A DNA stretch of 64,000 bases from Calliopum simillimum (Eukaryota > Arthropoda > Insecta > Diptera > Lauxaniidae), in assembly GCA_951812925.1 (NCBI GenBank), contig OX638369.1, positions 434,001 to 498,000 of the forward strand. The letters run 5' to 3'. The notes beneath the pieces were generated by a model. It was not told the origin of the DNA. It ran no database searches and was given only the letters and a program-made list of their open reading frames with translations. The first letter of the stretch is position 1. Every line of letters starts with the position of its first letter. The position numbers and the translations under genes were made by a program. This document shows, in pieces, positions 37,020 through 46,720 of this stretch.

Positions 37020-37429
37020 ATCCTACACCCAGGATATATTCACTTTGTCCTTCCGTTAGTAACGCAGAGAAGGGGGCATGGCAGGTATGGAAAAGTATAT
37101 AAATTCTTAATCAGCGTTACCTCCTAAGTCGATATAGCCATGTCCGTCGGTCTAGCTGGCTTGTGGGATTAAAAATGAGTGAAATCGGTCAACGGACACG
37201 CCTACCGCCCATACAAAAAAAAAAATTCAAAATGCAACTTTAGGAGTATTTTTCGCGACAGTACAACCACAATACACATAAATACTACGAATTGTAAGCG
37301 CAAGCTCTGAACAGAAACTTGGTTAAATCGAACAAGAGGGCGTGGCACCTCCCATATAACAAAAGTTTCAAAATGTTGCAGTGTAGGGTATTTAATGTTT
37401 GGCCAGGCCAAGGGTTACACCCTCACTAG
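37020..37429 (+). mobile_element. DINE-1-like element, copy 2
   Basis: Starts ATCCTACACCCAGGATAT after TTTTTTGTT and has the GTAACGCAGAGAAGG block. It ends with GTTTGGCCAGGCCAAGG, TTACACCCTCACTAG and a T-run. It is shorter than the copy at 41087, which has more internal units. Confidence 0.85.
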
Positions 37430-37493
37430 TTTTTTAACAAAAATTGTTACGAATTTGAGTAGCAATAAATTACAACGTACATTTTTAAATTTT

Positions 37494-37730
37494 TTAAATT
37501 AAAATACCTTCTTTTCTCGTATTTAATGTTGCTGTACACCGAAAACTTCTTTCCACTTCTGTACTGACGAAAGGGGCATATTTGAATGACAGAATGTCGT
37601 TACCATCCAGATTTGATTTTAGTTTGCGGTTTCCAAAAGGGTTGCCACTTAATAATTCAGCAACATGGCATACACTGTATCTAGAATTTTTTATCAAACA
37701 CTTAATTAAATTTTCTAAAAAAATTCCCAT
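37494..37730 (-). pseudogene. hAT transposase C-terminal fragment
   Basis: 78 residues including CHVAELLSGNPFGNRKLKSN and YAPFVSTEVERSFRC, the dimerisation-domain signature of hAT transposases. It closely resembles the frame-shifted pieces at 26.3-26.46 kb (CHIAEL, SGNIFGNSQLKSN), so both copies descend from one family. Truncated at the N-terminus and not functional. Confidence 0.75.
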
Positions 37731-37740
37731 CCATAAATAC

Positions 37741-39099
37741 CTGTTCTGAAATCCGTGTGATTTGAATTACTTTTAATTTAAGAGGCTTTTTTATGAAGAC
37801 GGTGAGTCGTACGATAAAAAGTATTAGAATCTCTTTTGTGTAGAACTACAGAACAGGCCTGATAAATTAATAAAAATAAACTTTAGAAAAAAAAAAAAAC
37901 GGTTGCGACAAAAAAGGTACGTTTTAGTGGAAATGCCCAGATTTAATTTCCTCTAAATTAATTTATCGTAACAGTAAAGCACTGAGGCTCTGTACTTTTA
38001 AATTACAACTAATAAAACATTAAATCCTGTTATAAACTGGAGAGATTTTGCAATCTCAGCTAACTGAAACAAATTATTTTGAAGAAAACGTAACCCTTCA
38101 AGCAACATTTTTTAAGTGAAATTTGAAAAAAATTAATTTTCTTTCCAATTAAAGTTCTTTTCACAAGATTGCAATTATGATAAGATCAAATATGCTCGCG
38201 CTAAGGAAGAACTTATAAAAGCGATATGTCGTGGTAGACAAATTACAAAGACAACTTGCATTCTTGTTTGATTTTTTTTTTGTTTTCGTTTCATTTATAA
38301 AAATAAGTCTCAAATTTTCACAAAATAGTTACGTAAGAAACATTAGATAGGATTTTCTAATTGTTTTTTAAATGTTATTAACTTATGTATTTTAATGAAT
38401 CCGTACAGTAATGTAACTTAGTTTAGACATGAGTATTAAATTAATGTGCTTATTCAATAAATTTGTATAATAAATAAACTTTTTTTAAATGTTTTGGAAC
38501 AAAAAATTAAAGTTTTCCATTTATAGTCCACAAGTCATTTAAGTCTTTAAATTTCCAGGCTGTTAATTAAAAAAGCAGATTTAAGTTTAAATATATGTAA
38601 GTTAACTTAAATTGTCAATTATTAATAGTCTTATTACGAATCACTTTAAATCATAAAAATTCTATTAATCTCAATATTATCACATTACCATTGCCATCTG
38701 TGAAGTTAATTGTGAAGATTATAAAAAATAAAAAACTTTGAAACAAAAAATATCAATTCTCATCTACTTACATATGTATCTATGTATGTATGTAAAAAAA
38801 CGGTAAGTTTGACTTCAAAAAGTAGCCACATAATGGATAAAAAGTTACACAATAACAAACATCCGCACACTGCTATGTATTTGCAAAAAACTGATTTTAG
38901 CGACCTTTGAGCCTGAATAACTTTTTATGCGCACAATGGACTTCAATGGACTTTTTACACATTATTAACCATACATAAATAAATAAAATTCCGGTGAAAA
39001 AAATTCACTTGGAATTTTTTCGCCAAAATATTCTAATTTTCCTGGGCTAATTATAAAATTTGCATATAAAATAATATTAAAAATAAATGGGTACATAGG
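37741..39099. other. intergenic, nothing recognised
   Basis: AT-rich sequence with no supported gene. Part of it may be the 5' portion of the hAT remnant to its left. Confidence 0.5.
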
Positions 39100-40156
39100 C
39101 AGGGGCGGATTAAGGTCATCTGCCGCCCTAGGCAGTTGCGATTTTGCCGCCTCAGACAGCAGCCTTATTTCTGTTATTGATTAATGAATTGACCTTGAAA
39201 ATGCATGAACTTGTACATTTGGAAAATATGTACAATTCAAAAAGGTGAAAGTGATTAATTAGAAGAAATTAATTCAAATGTTTTCAATGTTTATTTACAG
39301 TTGTACATGTTTTTGTAGCTCGTGTCACATGTTCTTACGTCGCGCTTTACGAAGCGCGAGGTCATTTATTATTTCATCGCACTCTATGTGACGCAAAACT
39401 TCTGCTTCTATAGTCAACAAGGCCAAAGAATTCAAGTGATTTTGTCCAATAGTTGATCTAAGATAATTTTTAACTCGTTTCAAACAAGAAAACGATCTCT
39501 CACCCTTGCAGTTTGTGACAGCTAAGGACAGAAAAATTCTGAAAGCAATGTCGACATTTGGAAAAACTACGTCAAGATCTTTACTTCTGAAAAAATTGAA
39601 AGTTTCAATGGGTGTGACTGTTTTCGAATCCAGATCACATGCAAGATATGCTTTGAAATGAATGAATTTATCATCCAATGAAGTCTCCAAATCTTCACTA
39701 AATGCTTCTTGTAAAATTTTGGCTTTTTCCCGGATGTTAGCATTATTTAAGTTTCTCAAATCAATCAAAACAGCAAATTTTTCGTAAACTTCTTCATATT
39801 TTCGGCACCTTTCCCGTAATTCAATCAAAAAATTGTCAAAGACGACATTGTATGTGTTGACTCTAAAGTCATCTTTCCCAAGCAATGTTACCTCCTCTGT
39901 TCTTGTTTCATCGTCGTAAACTTTTCTACTTTAACCCTCTTCTCGAGTGTTTTGTATTCTTGGTTGACTGACAAATCAAATGCTTTTCTCTCGAATAAGT
40001 CAAAATCATCACGTGCATCACACACAATTTTTAGGAGACTTTTGTACAATTGAACTACTTTTATAGTCTCGCACTCAAAAGTGACATTTTGTCTAGTGTA
40101 AACGGTCGAAATTTGCCGCCCCTAAAAATGTTGCCTATTAGGTAAATCCGCCCCTG
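39100..40156. mobile_element. hAT element, 1,057 bp, perfect 8-bp duplication
   Basis: Ends CAGGGGCGGATTAAGG and TAAATCCGCCCCTG, flanked by TACATAGG on both sides (39092-39099 and 40157-40164). Inside, on the minus strand, is the C-terminal part of a ZMYM/TTF-type hAT transposase with a frameshift. The perfect duplication suggests a fairly recent insertion of an already deleted copy. Confidence 0.92.
39325..40110 (-). pseudogene. hAT transposase, 5'-truncated and frameshifted
   Basis: The downstream 186-codon frame ends with VFPNVDIAFRIFLSLAVTNC, GERSFSCLKRVKNYLRSTI and NSLALLTIEAEV, the hAT dimerisation domain found in ZMYM1-like 'zinc finger' transposases. Upstream residues (FECETIKVVQLYKSLLKIVC and onward) are in another frame, with the slip near 39930. 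The BED/TTF finger and most catalytic residues are missing, so it is inactive. Confidence 0.85.
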
Positions 40157-40198
40157 TACATAGGCTTTTGGGCTTAAAAACCAAATATTTTCTTATTA

Positions 40199-43100
40199 GT
40201 GCAGGCAAATTAGGTAAAAACAGGTATTCATTTCTAATTTTGTTGAACATGCACCGATTTTGATCCGACAGGGCTCATTTTGTTCGTAATAAAATTTTAT
40301 ACAAAATCAACATATTGGTTTTTTCCGGCCTTTCCCCAAAATTTCTTTAGTTCCCCGTGAACCCTCAAAATCGGATAAATTCAATAAATCTGTTCTAAAA
40401 TGCTTTAAAATGGAAAATTATGCTATTCACGGGGTTCTCTAGATTGCTGAACCCAAATATGATGTTGGAAAATAAAAAAACCAAAAATGGCGCCCGAAAA
40501 ACTGCGTACATACCCATTTTAAGCACCAAAAATGGGAAAAAATCGTTACAGGGGGTTTTAGCCTAAAAGTCTTGTTACATTGAATGAATTTATACGGTCG
40601 GTGTGGGATATTGTTTTTTATACTATAAAAAGTAAAGTTTACTAAAAATTTTTTTGTGTTTTTGAATTGTTTATTATTTAAGTAATAACTATAAAAAGTT
40701 AATACAACTTAAAATTAAAAATATTTGTAACATTTTGCAAACCATTTTTTCTAAACTAATTTGAGGTCGCTGAACACGAAAAACGCATTTATTTTTTTTT
40801 CCTTGGGGTAGTTCCCGAGTTATTCGATAATTTATATTTTCGTGATTATAGCTTCATATACATCAATATATTTCTACGACGCCAAGCCCGATCAATTTTA
40901 TTTTTCCACATTGACAAAGAATGACTAATGGCGCTTCCAACAAGTATACCAATGATTATGCTTGGAACAAAATTGACTGAGTTATAGCAGAAAAAAGTTT
41001 GAAACTTCACAAATTTTTGAAATTTTTCACATCATTTTCAAATGAAACATTTTGTTTTTGGCATATAATTTTTTTAAAGACTTGTTATACCCTACACCCA
41101 GGGTATATTCACTTTGTCCTTCCGTTTGTAACGCAGAGAAGGAGGCGTGGCAGGTATAGAAAAGTATATATATTCTTGATCAGCGTCACCTCCTGAGTCG
41201 ATTTAGCCATGTCCGTCTGTCTGGCTGGCTGGCTGGCTGGGTGGCTGGCTGGCTGTGTGTTGAAATACACTTTTTGGGAAAACTGAGCAAGATAATTCAA
41301 TGAAATTTGGTACACTGCCTTCATCGTCAAAGTTAGCTCGGGGGATTGAAAATGAGCAAAATCGGTCAACGGACACGCCTACCGCCCATACAAAAATTAT
41401 ATTCAAAATGCAATTTTAGGAGTATTTTTCACGACAATGCAACCACAATACATATAAGTACTACGAATTGTAAGCGCAAGCTCTGAAAAAAAAACTGAGC
41501 GAATTCGGACAAGAGGGCGTGGCACCTCCCATATAAGCAAAAGCTTCAAAACGCTATACTGAAAGCGTTTTTTGAGATATTCGAACCAACTTTGACTTAG
41601 ACACTAAGAATTATAAATAAAAGCTCTCAGCAAAAATTGGTTGAAATCGTACAAGGGGGCGTGGCACCTCCCATATAAGCAAAAGTTTCAAAATGCTATA
41701 CTGAAAAAGTTTTTTGAGATAATCCAATTAAATTTCACTCTGACACTAAAAACTATAAATGCAAGCTCTGAACAAAAACTAGGTGTACTCGGACAAGAGG
41801 GCGTGGCACCTCCCATATAAGCAAAAGCTTCAAAACGCTATACTGAAAGCGTTTTTTGAGATATTTGAACCAAATTTGACTCAGACACTAAGAATTATAA
41901 ATGAAAGCTCTCAGCAAAAACTGGGTGAAATCAGACAAGGGGGCGTGGCACCTCCCATGTAAGCAAAAGAATCAAAATGCTATACTGAAAGAGTTTTTTG
42001 AGATAATCCAACTAAATTTCACTCTGACAATAAAAACTATAAATGCAAGCTCTGAACAAAAACTGGGTGTACTCGGGCAAGAGGGAGTGGCACCTCCCAT
42101 ATAAGCAAAATTTTCAAAATACTGCAGTGTAGGGTATTTATTTTTTGGCCGGGCCAAAATTTACACCCTTACTAGTTTTTTAGTAATTTTATTAAATGGC
42201 GCATATAATTGCAAACATTTTAAGCCTATGTTGAGCAAAATCGAATGAAATTTCCAAAAGATGTTAGGGTTTTAGTGCAATAGGAAAATTTCGATTTCTT
42301 TCAAAAATTAATATTTTTGATACAATCCGCAATGGTCTTCTACAGAGAATGATTAAAAGTTACTTAAAACATCTTTAAAGTGTTCAATGAGTGTAGGGTA
42401 TCATATCTGGAGGCTGAAAAATTGGATCTGTTGACTCAGGCCGAACATTTCGAAAATTCTCACGTCTTCTTTATTGCACTAAAACCTTAATATCTTTTGA
42501 AAATTTCATTCAATTTTGCTCAACATAGGCTTAAAATGTTTGCAATTATATGCGCCATTTAATAAAATTACTAAAAAACAAGTCTTTAAAAAAATTATAT
42601 GCCAAAAACCAAATGTTTCATTTGAAAATGATGTGAAAAATTTCAAAAATTTGTGAAGTTTCAAACTTTTTTCTGCTATAACTCAGTCAATTTTGTTCCA
42701 AGCATAATCATTGGTATACTTGTTGGAAGCGCCATTAGTCATTCTTTGTCAATGTGGAAAAATAAAATTGATCGGGCTTGGCGTCGTAGAAATATATTGA
42801 TGTATATGAAGCTATAATCACGAAAATATAAATTATCGAATAACTCGGGAACTACCCCAAGGAAAAAAAAATAAATGCGTTTTTCGTGTTCAGCGACCTC
42901 AAATTAGTTTAGAAAAAATGGTTTGCAAAATGTTACAAATATTTTTAATTTTAAGTTGTATTAACTTTTTATAGTTATTACTTAAATAATAAACAATTCA
43001 AAAACACAAAAAAATTTTTAGTAAACTTTACTTTTTATAGTATAAAAAACAATATCCCACACCGACCGTATAAATTCATTCAATGTAACAAGACTTTTAG

Positions 43101-43454
43101 GCTAAAACCCCCTGTAACGATTTTTTCCCATTTTTGGTGCTTAAAATGGGTATGTACGCAGTTTTTCAGGCGCCATTTTTGGTTTTTTTATTTTCCAACA
43201 TCATATTTGGGTTCAGCAATCTAGAGAACCCCGTGAATAGCATAACTTTCCATTTTAAAGCATTTTAGAACAGATTTATTGAATTTATCCGATTTTGAGG
43301 GTTCACGGGGGACTAAAGAAATTTTGGGGAAAGGCCGCAATAAACTAATGTGTTGGTTTTGTTTAAAATTTTATTACGAACAAAATGAGCCCTGTCGGAT
43401 CAAAATCGGTGCATGTTCAACAAAATTAGAAATGAATACCTAATTTGCCTGCAC
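40199..43454. mobile_element. 3.3-kb palindromic element with DINE-1-like insertion
   Basis: Termini GTGCAGGCAAATTAGG and inverted CCTAATTTGCCTGCAC, flanked by TA. The arms are about 0.99 kb (40199-41086 plus 42176-42300 against 42465-43454) and differ at few positions. The left arm is broken at 41087-42175 by the DINE-1-like copy; the right arm has the intact site. No coding sequence. Confidence 0.88.
41087..42175 (+). mobile_element. DINE-1-like element, copy 3 (longest)
   Basis: 1,089 bp. Starts ATACCCTACACCCAGGG, then the GTAACGCAGAGAAGGAGG block, TATATATTCTTGATCAGCG, a GTCY/GGCT microsatellite (41212-41252), then repeated internal units of about 150 bp with GAGGGCGTGGCACCTCCC. Ends with the stem-loop TTTTGGCCGGGCCAAAA, 16 bases later CTAG, then T. 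The other arm of the palindrome gives the empty site (GACTTGTTTTTTAGTAA), so insertion was within a T-run, as for Helentron-derived elements. Confidence 0.9.
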
Positions 43455-43497
43455 TATATGTGTTTTTTTAAAATCTAAGAATAAATATGAAATCAAA

Positions 43498-44031
43498 AAG
43501 TGTCGCTCAGATCTGGTTTCGGAGGTATACCCATCGGAAGTTGCGGATATAGCATTTCTAAAAATCAATATAAGTCAGAAACGCCTGCATTGATTTCCAA
43601 AATATGGATGTCACATGAAAGGTAATTTAATTTTTGAGATATTATGACTTTTCTGAAATTTGAACCGATTTGTTTTTTAAAAAGCAAACTCGGTGTTGGA
43701 TATATTATAGACTGTTTCGCGGCCGAAGGCCTCCGCGAAGCCGGTATTGGATTTTTGGGAGTTTTAAATGCTGAAGGCCGCCCACTTGCCCCTTTTCTTA
43801 TGTAAAATTATTGTGGCTAGCGAAGCCGACTTCAGAAAAGTCGTAATATCTCGAAAACTACGAGCATTTCAAAAATTTTTGGATCTACAGCTTATTAAAT
43901 TACCTTTCATATGACATCCATGTTTTGGAAATCAATGCACTCGTTTTTAACTTACATAGATTTTTAGAAAAGCTATATCCTTAACTTCCGATGGCGATAT
44001 CTCCGAAACCAGATCCGAGCGACACTTTTTT
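43498..44031. repeat. 0.5-kb palindrome
   Basis: AAGTGTCGCTCAGATCTGGTTT (43498) pairs with AAACCAGATCCGAGCGACACTT (about 44007). Arms of about 200 bp surround a GC-richer centre (CGCGGCCGAAGGCC, 43720-43790). It lies 44 bp from the end of the previous palindrome. Confidence 0.8.
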
Positions 44032-44432
44032 TTACACAATTGGTGTTTGTGAGCTAAACTGTATTATTGTTCCGGCTTTTGTTTTGCGATTAGCAAATTT
44101 TCGTAATAAATTTTTTTTTTCGTAAAGAAGGTTTGACTTTACCAAATTTTCACTGGATTTCTTAGTTGGACACTTGAACGAACTATTTGCTGTTTTTTGG
44201 CTTTATTGACTCCACTAATGGGGCTATTTTCTTGAACTTTGTTTGATCTCGATCAGACCCACTTAACTTCCTTCTTCCAATGCACTCCATACATTATTTG
44301 ATCAAACCTCACAAAATAAAGGGTTGTAGGGTTTTTTTATGATATTTTTCTTATTGTAGTGTTTGAGAGGACAAAATAGTTTTATTTCTTTATATTTTGC
44401 AACGTTTTACCAATGGTTTATCATTTTTAAGT

Positions 44433-44448
44433 GTAATTTGTAATTTTT
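44433..44448 (+). repeat. left target-site duplication of the ribozyme element
   Basis: GTAATTTGTAATTTTT, identical to 46705-46720. It is AT-rich but a perfect 16-base match placed exactly at both edges of the tetrameric block. Confidence 0.75.
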
Positions 44449-44573
44449 TTTTTTTTTTTTTTAATTGAACTTTTAGTCATATATTTGCCAAGATCGATTT
44501 ACATATAAATCTATCAATGCATTTTTCTAACACATAATTATGACAAATCAAGGAACGGATTAAAAACACGGCT

Positions 44574-44620
44574 ATAGTGACATATGTTTCGTCTTTCGCC
44601 ACAAAGACTCATCAGACTAT
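44574..44620 (-). ncRNA. type I hammerhead ribozyme, copy 1
   Basis: On the minus strand: stem I strand ATAGT, core CTGATGA, stem II GTCTTT/AAAGAC with loop GTGGCG, GAAA, stem III ACATATGT, then the cleavage C and the second stem I strand ACTAT. All conserved core bases are present. Same sequence as the other three copies. Confidence 0.85.
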
Positions 44621-44709
44621 TTTTGTTGTAATTATAATTATATTTATTTTACTAAATTAATTATAATTGAAAAATTGCAAGTTTGAAAACTTTTTGTGGT
44701 TTTTGGTCT

Positions 44710-44777
44710 GGGCGGGAGTCGAACCAAGGATCTCCAGGTTGGTAGCAGCAGTCGTTACCACTACACCAGCCTTGCCC
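44710..44777 (-). promoter_or_regulatory. tRNA-like Pol III promoter, copy 1
   Basis: 68-bp tRNA-like unit on the minus strand: GGGC end, A box TGGTGTAGTGG, B box GGTTCGACTCC, and GCCC closing the acceptor-like stem, then A. The parent tRNA cannot be assigned. Confidence 0.8.
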
Positions 44778-45124
44778 TGCTGCGAAGCCGACTTTTGCCA
44801 GTTTTGTTTGTGTGTTAATACGTATTGATATATCATAATTGTTGTTTGTGTTATTTATTGATATTTGGTATAGTTGTTCCTTTGGAACAAATTCAATACC
44901 GATTGCAGGTGTTTCCACCTTATCAGGGCGTGTTCTCCCAAATAACTTTTTAAGAATTTTTTTTAAGTGTGTTACTTAATGACATTTTATATATAGAAAA
45001 TTGATTTTTTTTTAATTGAACTTTTAGTCATATATTTGCAAAGATCGATTTACATATAAATCTATCAATGCATTTTTCTAACACATAATTATGACAAATC
45101 AAGGAACGGATTAAAAACACGGCT

Positions 45125-45171
45125 ATAGTGACATATGTTTCGTCTTTCGCCACAAAGACTCATCAGACTAT
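45125..45171 (-). ncRNA. type I hammerhead ribozyme, copy 2
   Basis: Identical core and stems to copy 1, lying 551 bp further on, so a transcript of this tandem pair would contain two cleavage sites and could release one monomer. Confidence 0.85.
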
Positions 45172-45260
45172 TTTTGTTGTAATTATAATTATATTTATTT
45201 TACTAAATTAATTATAATTGAAAAATTGCAAGTTTGAAAACTTTTTGTGGTTTTTGGTCT

Positions 45261-45328
45261 GGGCGGGAGTCGAACCAAGGATCTCCAGGTTGGTAGCAGC
45301 AGTCGTTACCACTACACCAGCCTTGCCC
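45261..45328 (-). promoter_or_regulatory. tRNA-like Pol III promoter, copy 2
   Basis: Same 68-bp unit as copy 1 with intact A box and B box on the minus strand. Confidence 0.8.
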
Positions 45329-45398
45329 TGCTGCGAAGCCGACTTTTGCCAGTTTTGTTTGTGTGTTAATACGTATTGATATATCATAATTGTTGTTT

Positions 45399-45470
45399 GT
45401 GTTATTTATTGATATACCAAATATCAATAAATAACACAAACAACAATTATGATATATCAATACGTATTAG
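45399..45470. repeat. inversion junction of the ribozyme element
   Basis: GTTATTTATTGATAT meets ATATCAATAAATAAC across ACCAA, the palindrome centre. Fifty bases later (45468) the plus copy jumps from CGTATT into AGAAAAATGC, skipping most of a monomer; the joined sites share TTA. The right half therefore begins with a truncated unit. Confidence 0.8.
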
Positions 45471-45770
45471 AAAAATGCATTGATAGATTTATATGTAAAT
45501 CGATCTTTGCAAATATATGACTAAAAGTTCAATTAAAAAAAAATCAATTTTCTATATATAAAATGTCATTAAGTAACACACTTAAAAAAAATTCTTAAAA
45601 AGTTATTTGGGAGAACACGCCCTGATAAGGTGGAAACACCTGCAATCGGTATTGAATTTGTTCCAAAGGAACAACTATACCAAATATCAATAAATAACAC
45701 AAACAACAATTATGATATATCAATACGTATTAACACACAAACAAAACTGGCAAAAGTCGGCTTCGCAGCA

Positions 45771-45838
45771 GGGCAAGGCTGGTGTAGTGGTAACGACTAC
45801 TGCTACCAACCTGGAGATCCTTGGTTCGACTCCCGCCC
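45771..45838 (+). promoter_or_regulatory. tRNA-like Pol III promoter, copy 3
   Basis: Plus-strand copy: A box at 45780-45790, B box at 45823-45833, GGGC/GCCC ends. It has one substitution relative to the others (GACTACTGC for GACTGCTGC). Confidence 0.8.
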
Positions 45839-45927
45839 AGACCAAAAACCACAAAAAGTTTTCAAACTTGCAATTTTTCAATTATAATTAATTTAGTAAA
45901 ATAAATATAATTATAATTACAACAAAA

Positions 45928-45974
45928 ATAGTCTGATGAGTCTTTGTGGCGAAAGACGAAACATATGTCACTAT
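45928..45974 (+). ncRNA. type I hammerhead ribozyme, copy 3
   Basis: ATAGT, CTGATGA (45933-45939), stem II to 45957, GAAA, stem III ACATATGT, predicted cleavage after C45969, then ACTAT pairing with ATAGT. Stem III has only two or three pairs within one molecule but is fully self-complementary, so two ribozymes in a dimer could share an eight-pair stem. Confidence 0.87.
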
Positions 45975-46323
45975 AGCCGTGTTTTTAATCCGTTCCTTGA
46001 TTTGTCATAATTATGTGTTAGAAAAATGCATTGATAGATTTATATGTAAATCGATCTTTGCAAATATATGACTAAAAGTTCAATTAAAAAAAAATCAATT
46101 TTCTATATATAAAATGTCATTAAGTAACACACTTAAAAAAAAAATTCTTAAAAAGTTATTTGGGAGAACACGCCCTGATAAGGTGGAAACACCTGCAATC
46201 GGTATTGAATTTGTTCCAAAGGAACAACTATACCAAATATCAATAAATAACACAAACAACAATTATGATATATCAATACGTATTAACACACAAACAAAAC
46301 TGGCAAAAGTCGGCTTCGCAGCA

Positions 46324-46391
46324 GGGCAAGGCTGGTGTAGTGGTAACGACTGCTGCTACCAACCTGGAGATCCTTGGTTCGACTCCCGCCC
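46324..46391 (+). promoter_or_regulatory. tRNA-like Pol III promoter, copy 4
   Basis: Plus strand, identical in length and boxes to the minus copies. About 90 bases downstream is the last ribozyme. Confidence 0.8.
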
Positions 46392-46480
46392 AGACCAAAA
46401 ACCACAAAAAGTTTTCAAACTTGCAATTTTTCAATTATAATTAATTTAGTAAAATAAATATAATTATAATTACAACAAAA

Positions 46481-46527
46481 ATAGTCTGATGAGTCTTTGT
46501 GGCGAAAGACGAAACATATGTCACTAT
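46481..46527 (+). ncRNA. type I hammerhead ribozyme, copy 4
   Basis: Same 47 bases as the other copies, with predicted cleavage after C46522. This is 553 bp from copy 3, defining the monomer length. Confidence 0.87.
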
Positions 46528-46704
46528 AGCCGTGTTTTTAATCCGTTCCTTGATTTGTCATAATTATGTGTTAGAAAAATGCATTGATAGATTTATATGT
46601 AAATCGATCTTTGCAAATATATGACTAAAAGTTCAATTAAAAAAAATCAATTTTCTATATATAAAATGTCATTAAGTAACACACTTAAAAAAAATTCTTA
46701 AAAA

Positions 46705-46720
46705 GTAATTTGTAATTTTT
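46705..46720 (+). repeat. right target-site duplication of the ribozyme element
   Basis: Perfect copy of 44433-44448. The last element base before it ends CTTAAAAA, and inside the element this continues GTTATTTG, so only GT is shared by chance with the duplication. Confidence 0.75.

Larger units (their letters stand above)
36918..37740 (-). mobile_element. hAT element remnant containing a DINE-1-like insertion
   Basis: Begins with CAGGGCTTGGATTTTGATG, the same terminus as at 28503-28521, and contains a reading frame for a hAT C-terminus on the minus strand. A DINE-1-like element (37020-37429) is inserted between the terminus and the frame. The far end was not identified. Confidence 0.65.
44449..46704. 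mobile_element. retrozyme-like element: four tRNA-promoter/hammerhead monomers
   Basis: Four monomers of about 552 bp: two in tandem on the minus strand (left) and two in tandem on the plus strand (right), meeting near 45415. Each has a 68-bp tRNA-like segment with A and B boxes, an A-run, a GGTGGAAACACC hairpin and a hammerhead ribozyme. Distances between equivalent cleavage sites are 551 bp (left) and 553 bp (right). The left edge is a T-run (A-tail of the minus-strand copy). The whole block is flanked by a perfect 16-bp duplication. This combines features of SINEs and of hammerhead-bearing retrozymes or Sm-alpha repeats. No protein gene is needed; an open frame of 82-108 codons crosses the tRNA-like part and is broken by A-run length changes, so coding is unlikely. 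Confidence 0.88.

Noticed and set aside
41109..41406. Overlapping frames in the DINE-1-like element
   Set aside because: They run through the GGCT microsatellite and conserved noncoding repeat blocks, and similar frames occur in other fragments only because the repeat is shared.
44710..44777. Functional tRNA gene
   Set aside because: A and B boxes are present, but the anticodon arm and T stem do not fold properly and the unit sits in a repeated element, so it is tRNA-derived rather than a tRNA.
45601..45650. Second hammerhead-like core (CCTGATAAGGTGGAAACACC)
   Set aside because: It has CTGATAA instead of CTGATGA and no proper stem partners. It is better described as a GGTG-GAAA-CACC hairpin.
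44661..46440. Four near-identical 82-108-codon frames
   Set aside because: They lie in the tRNA-like/ribozyme monomers and are identical because the copies are recent. The frame crosses the Pol III promoter and is broken by A-run changes.
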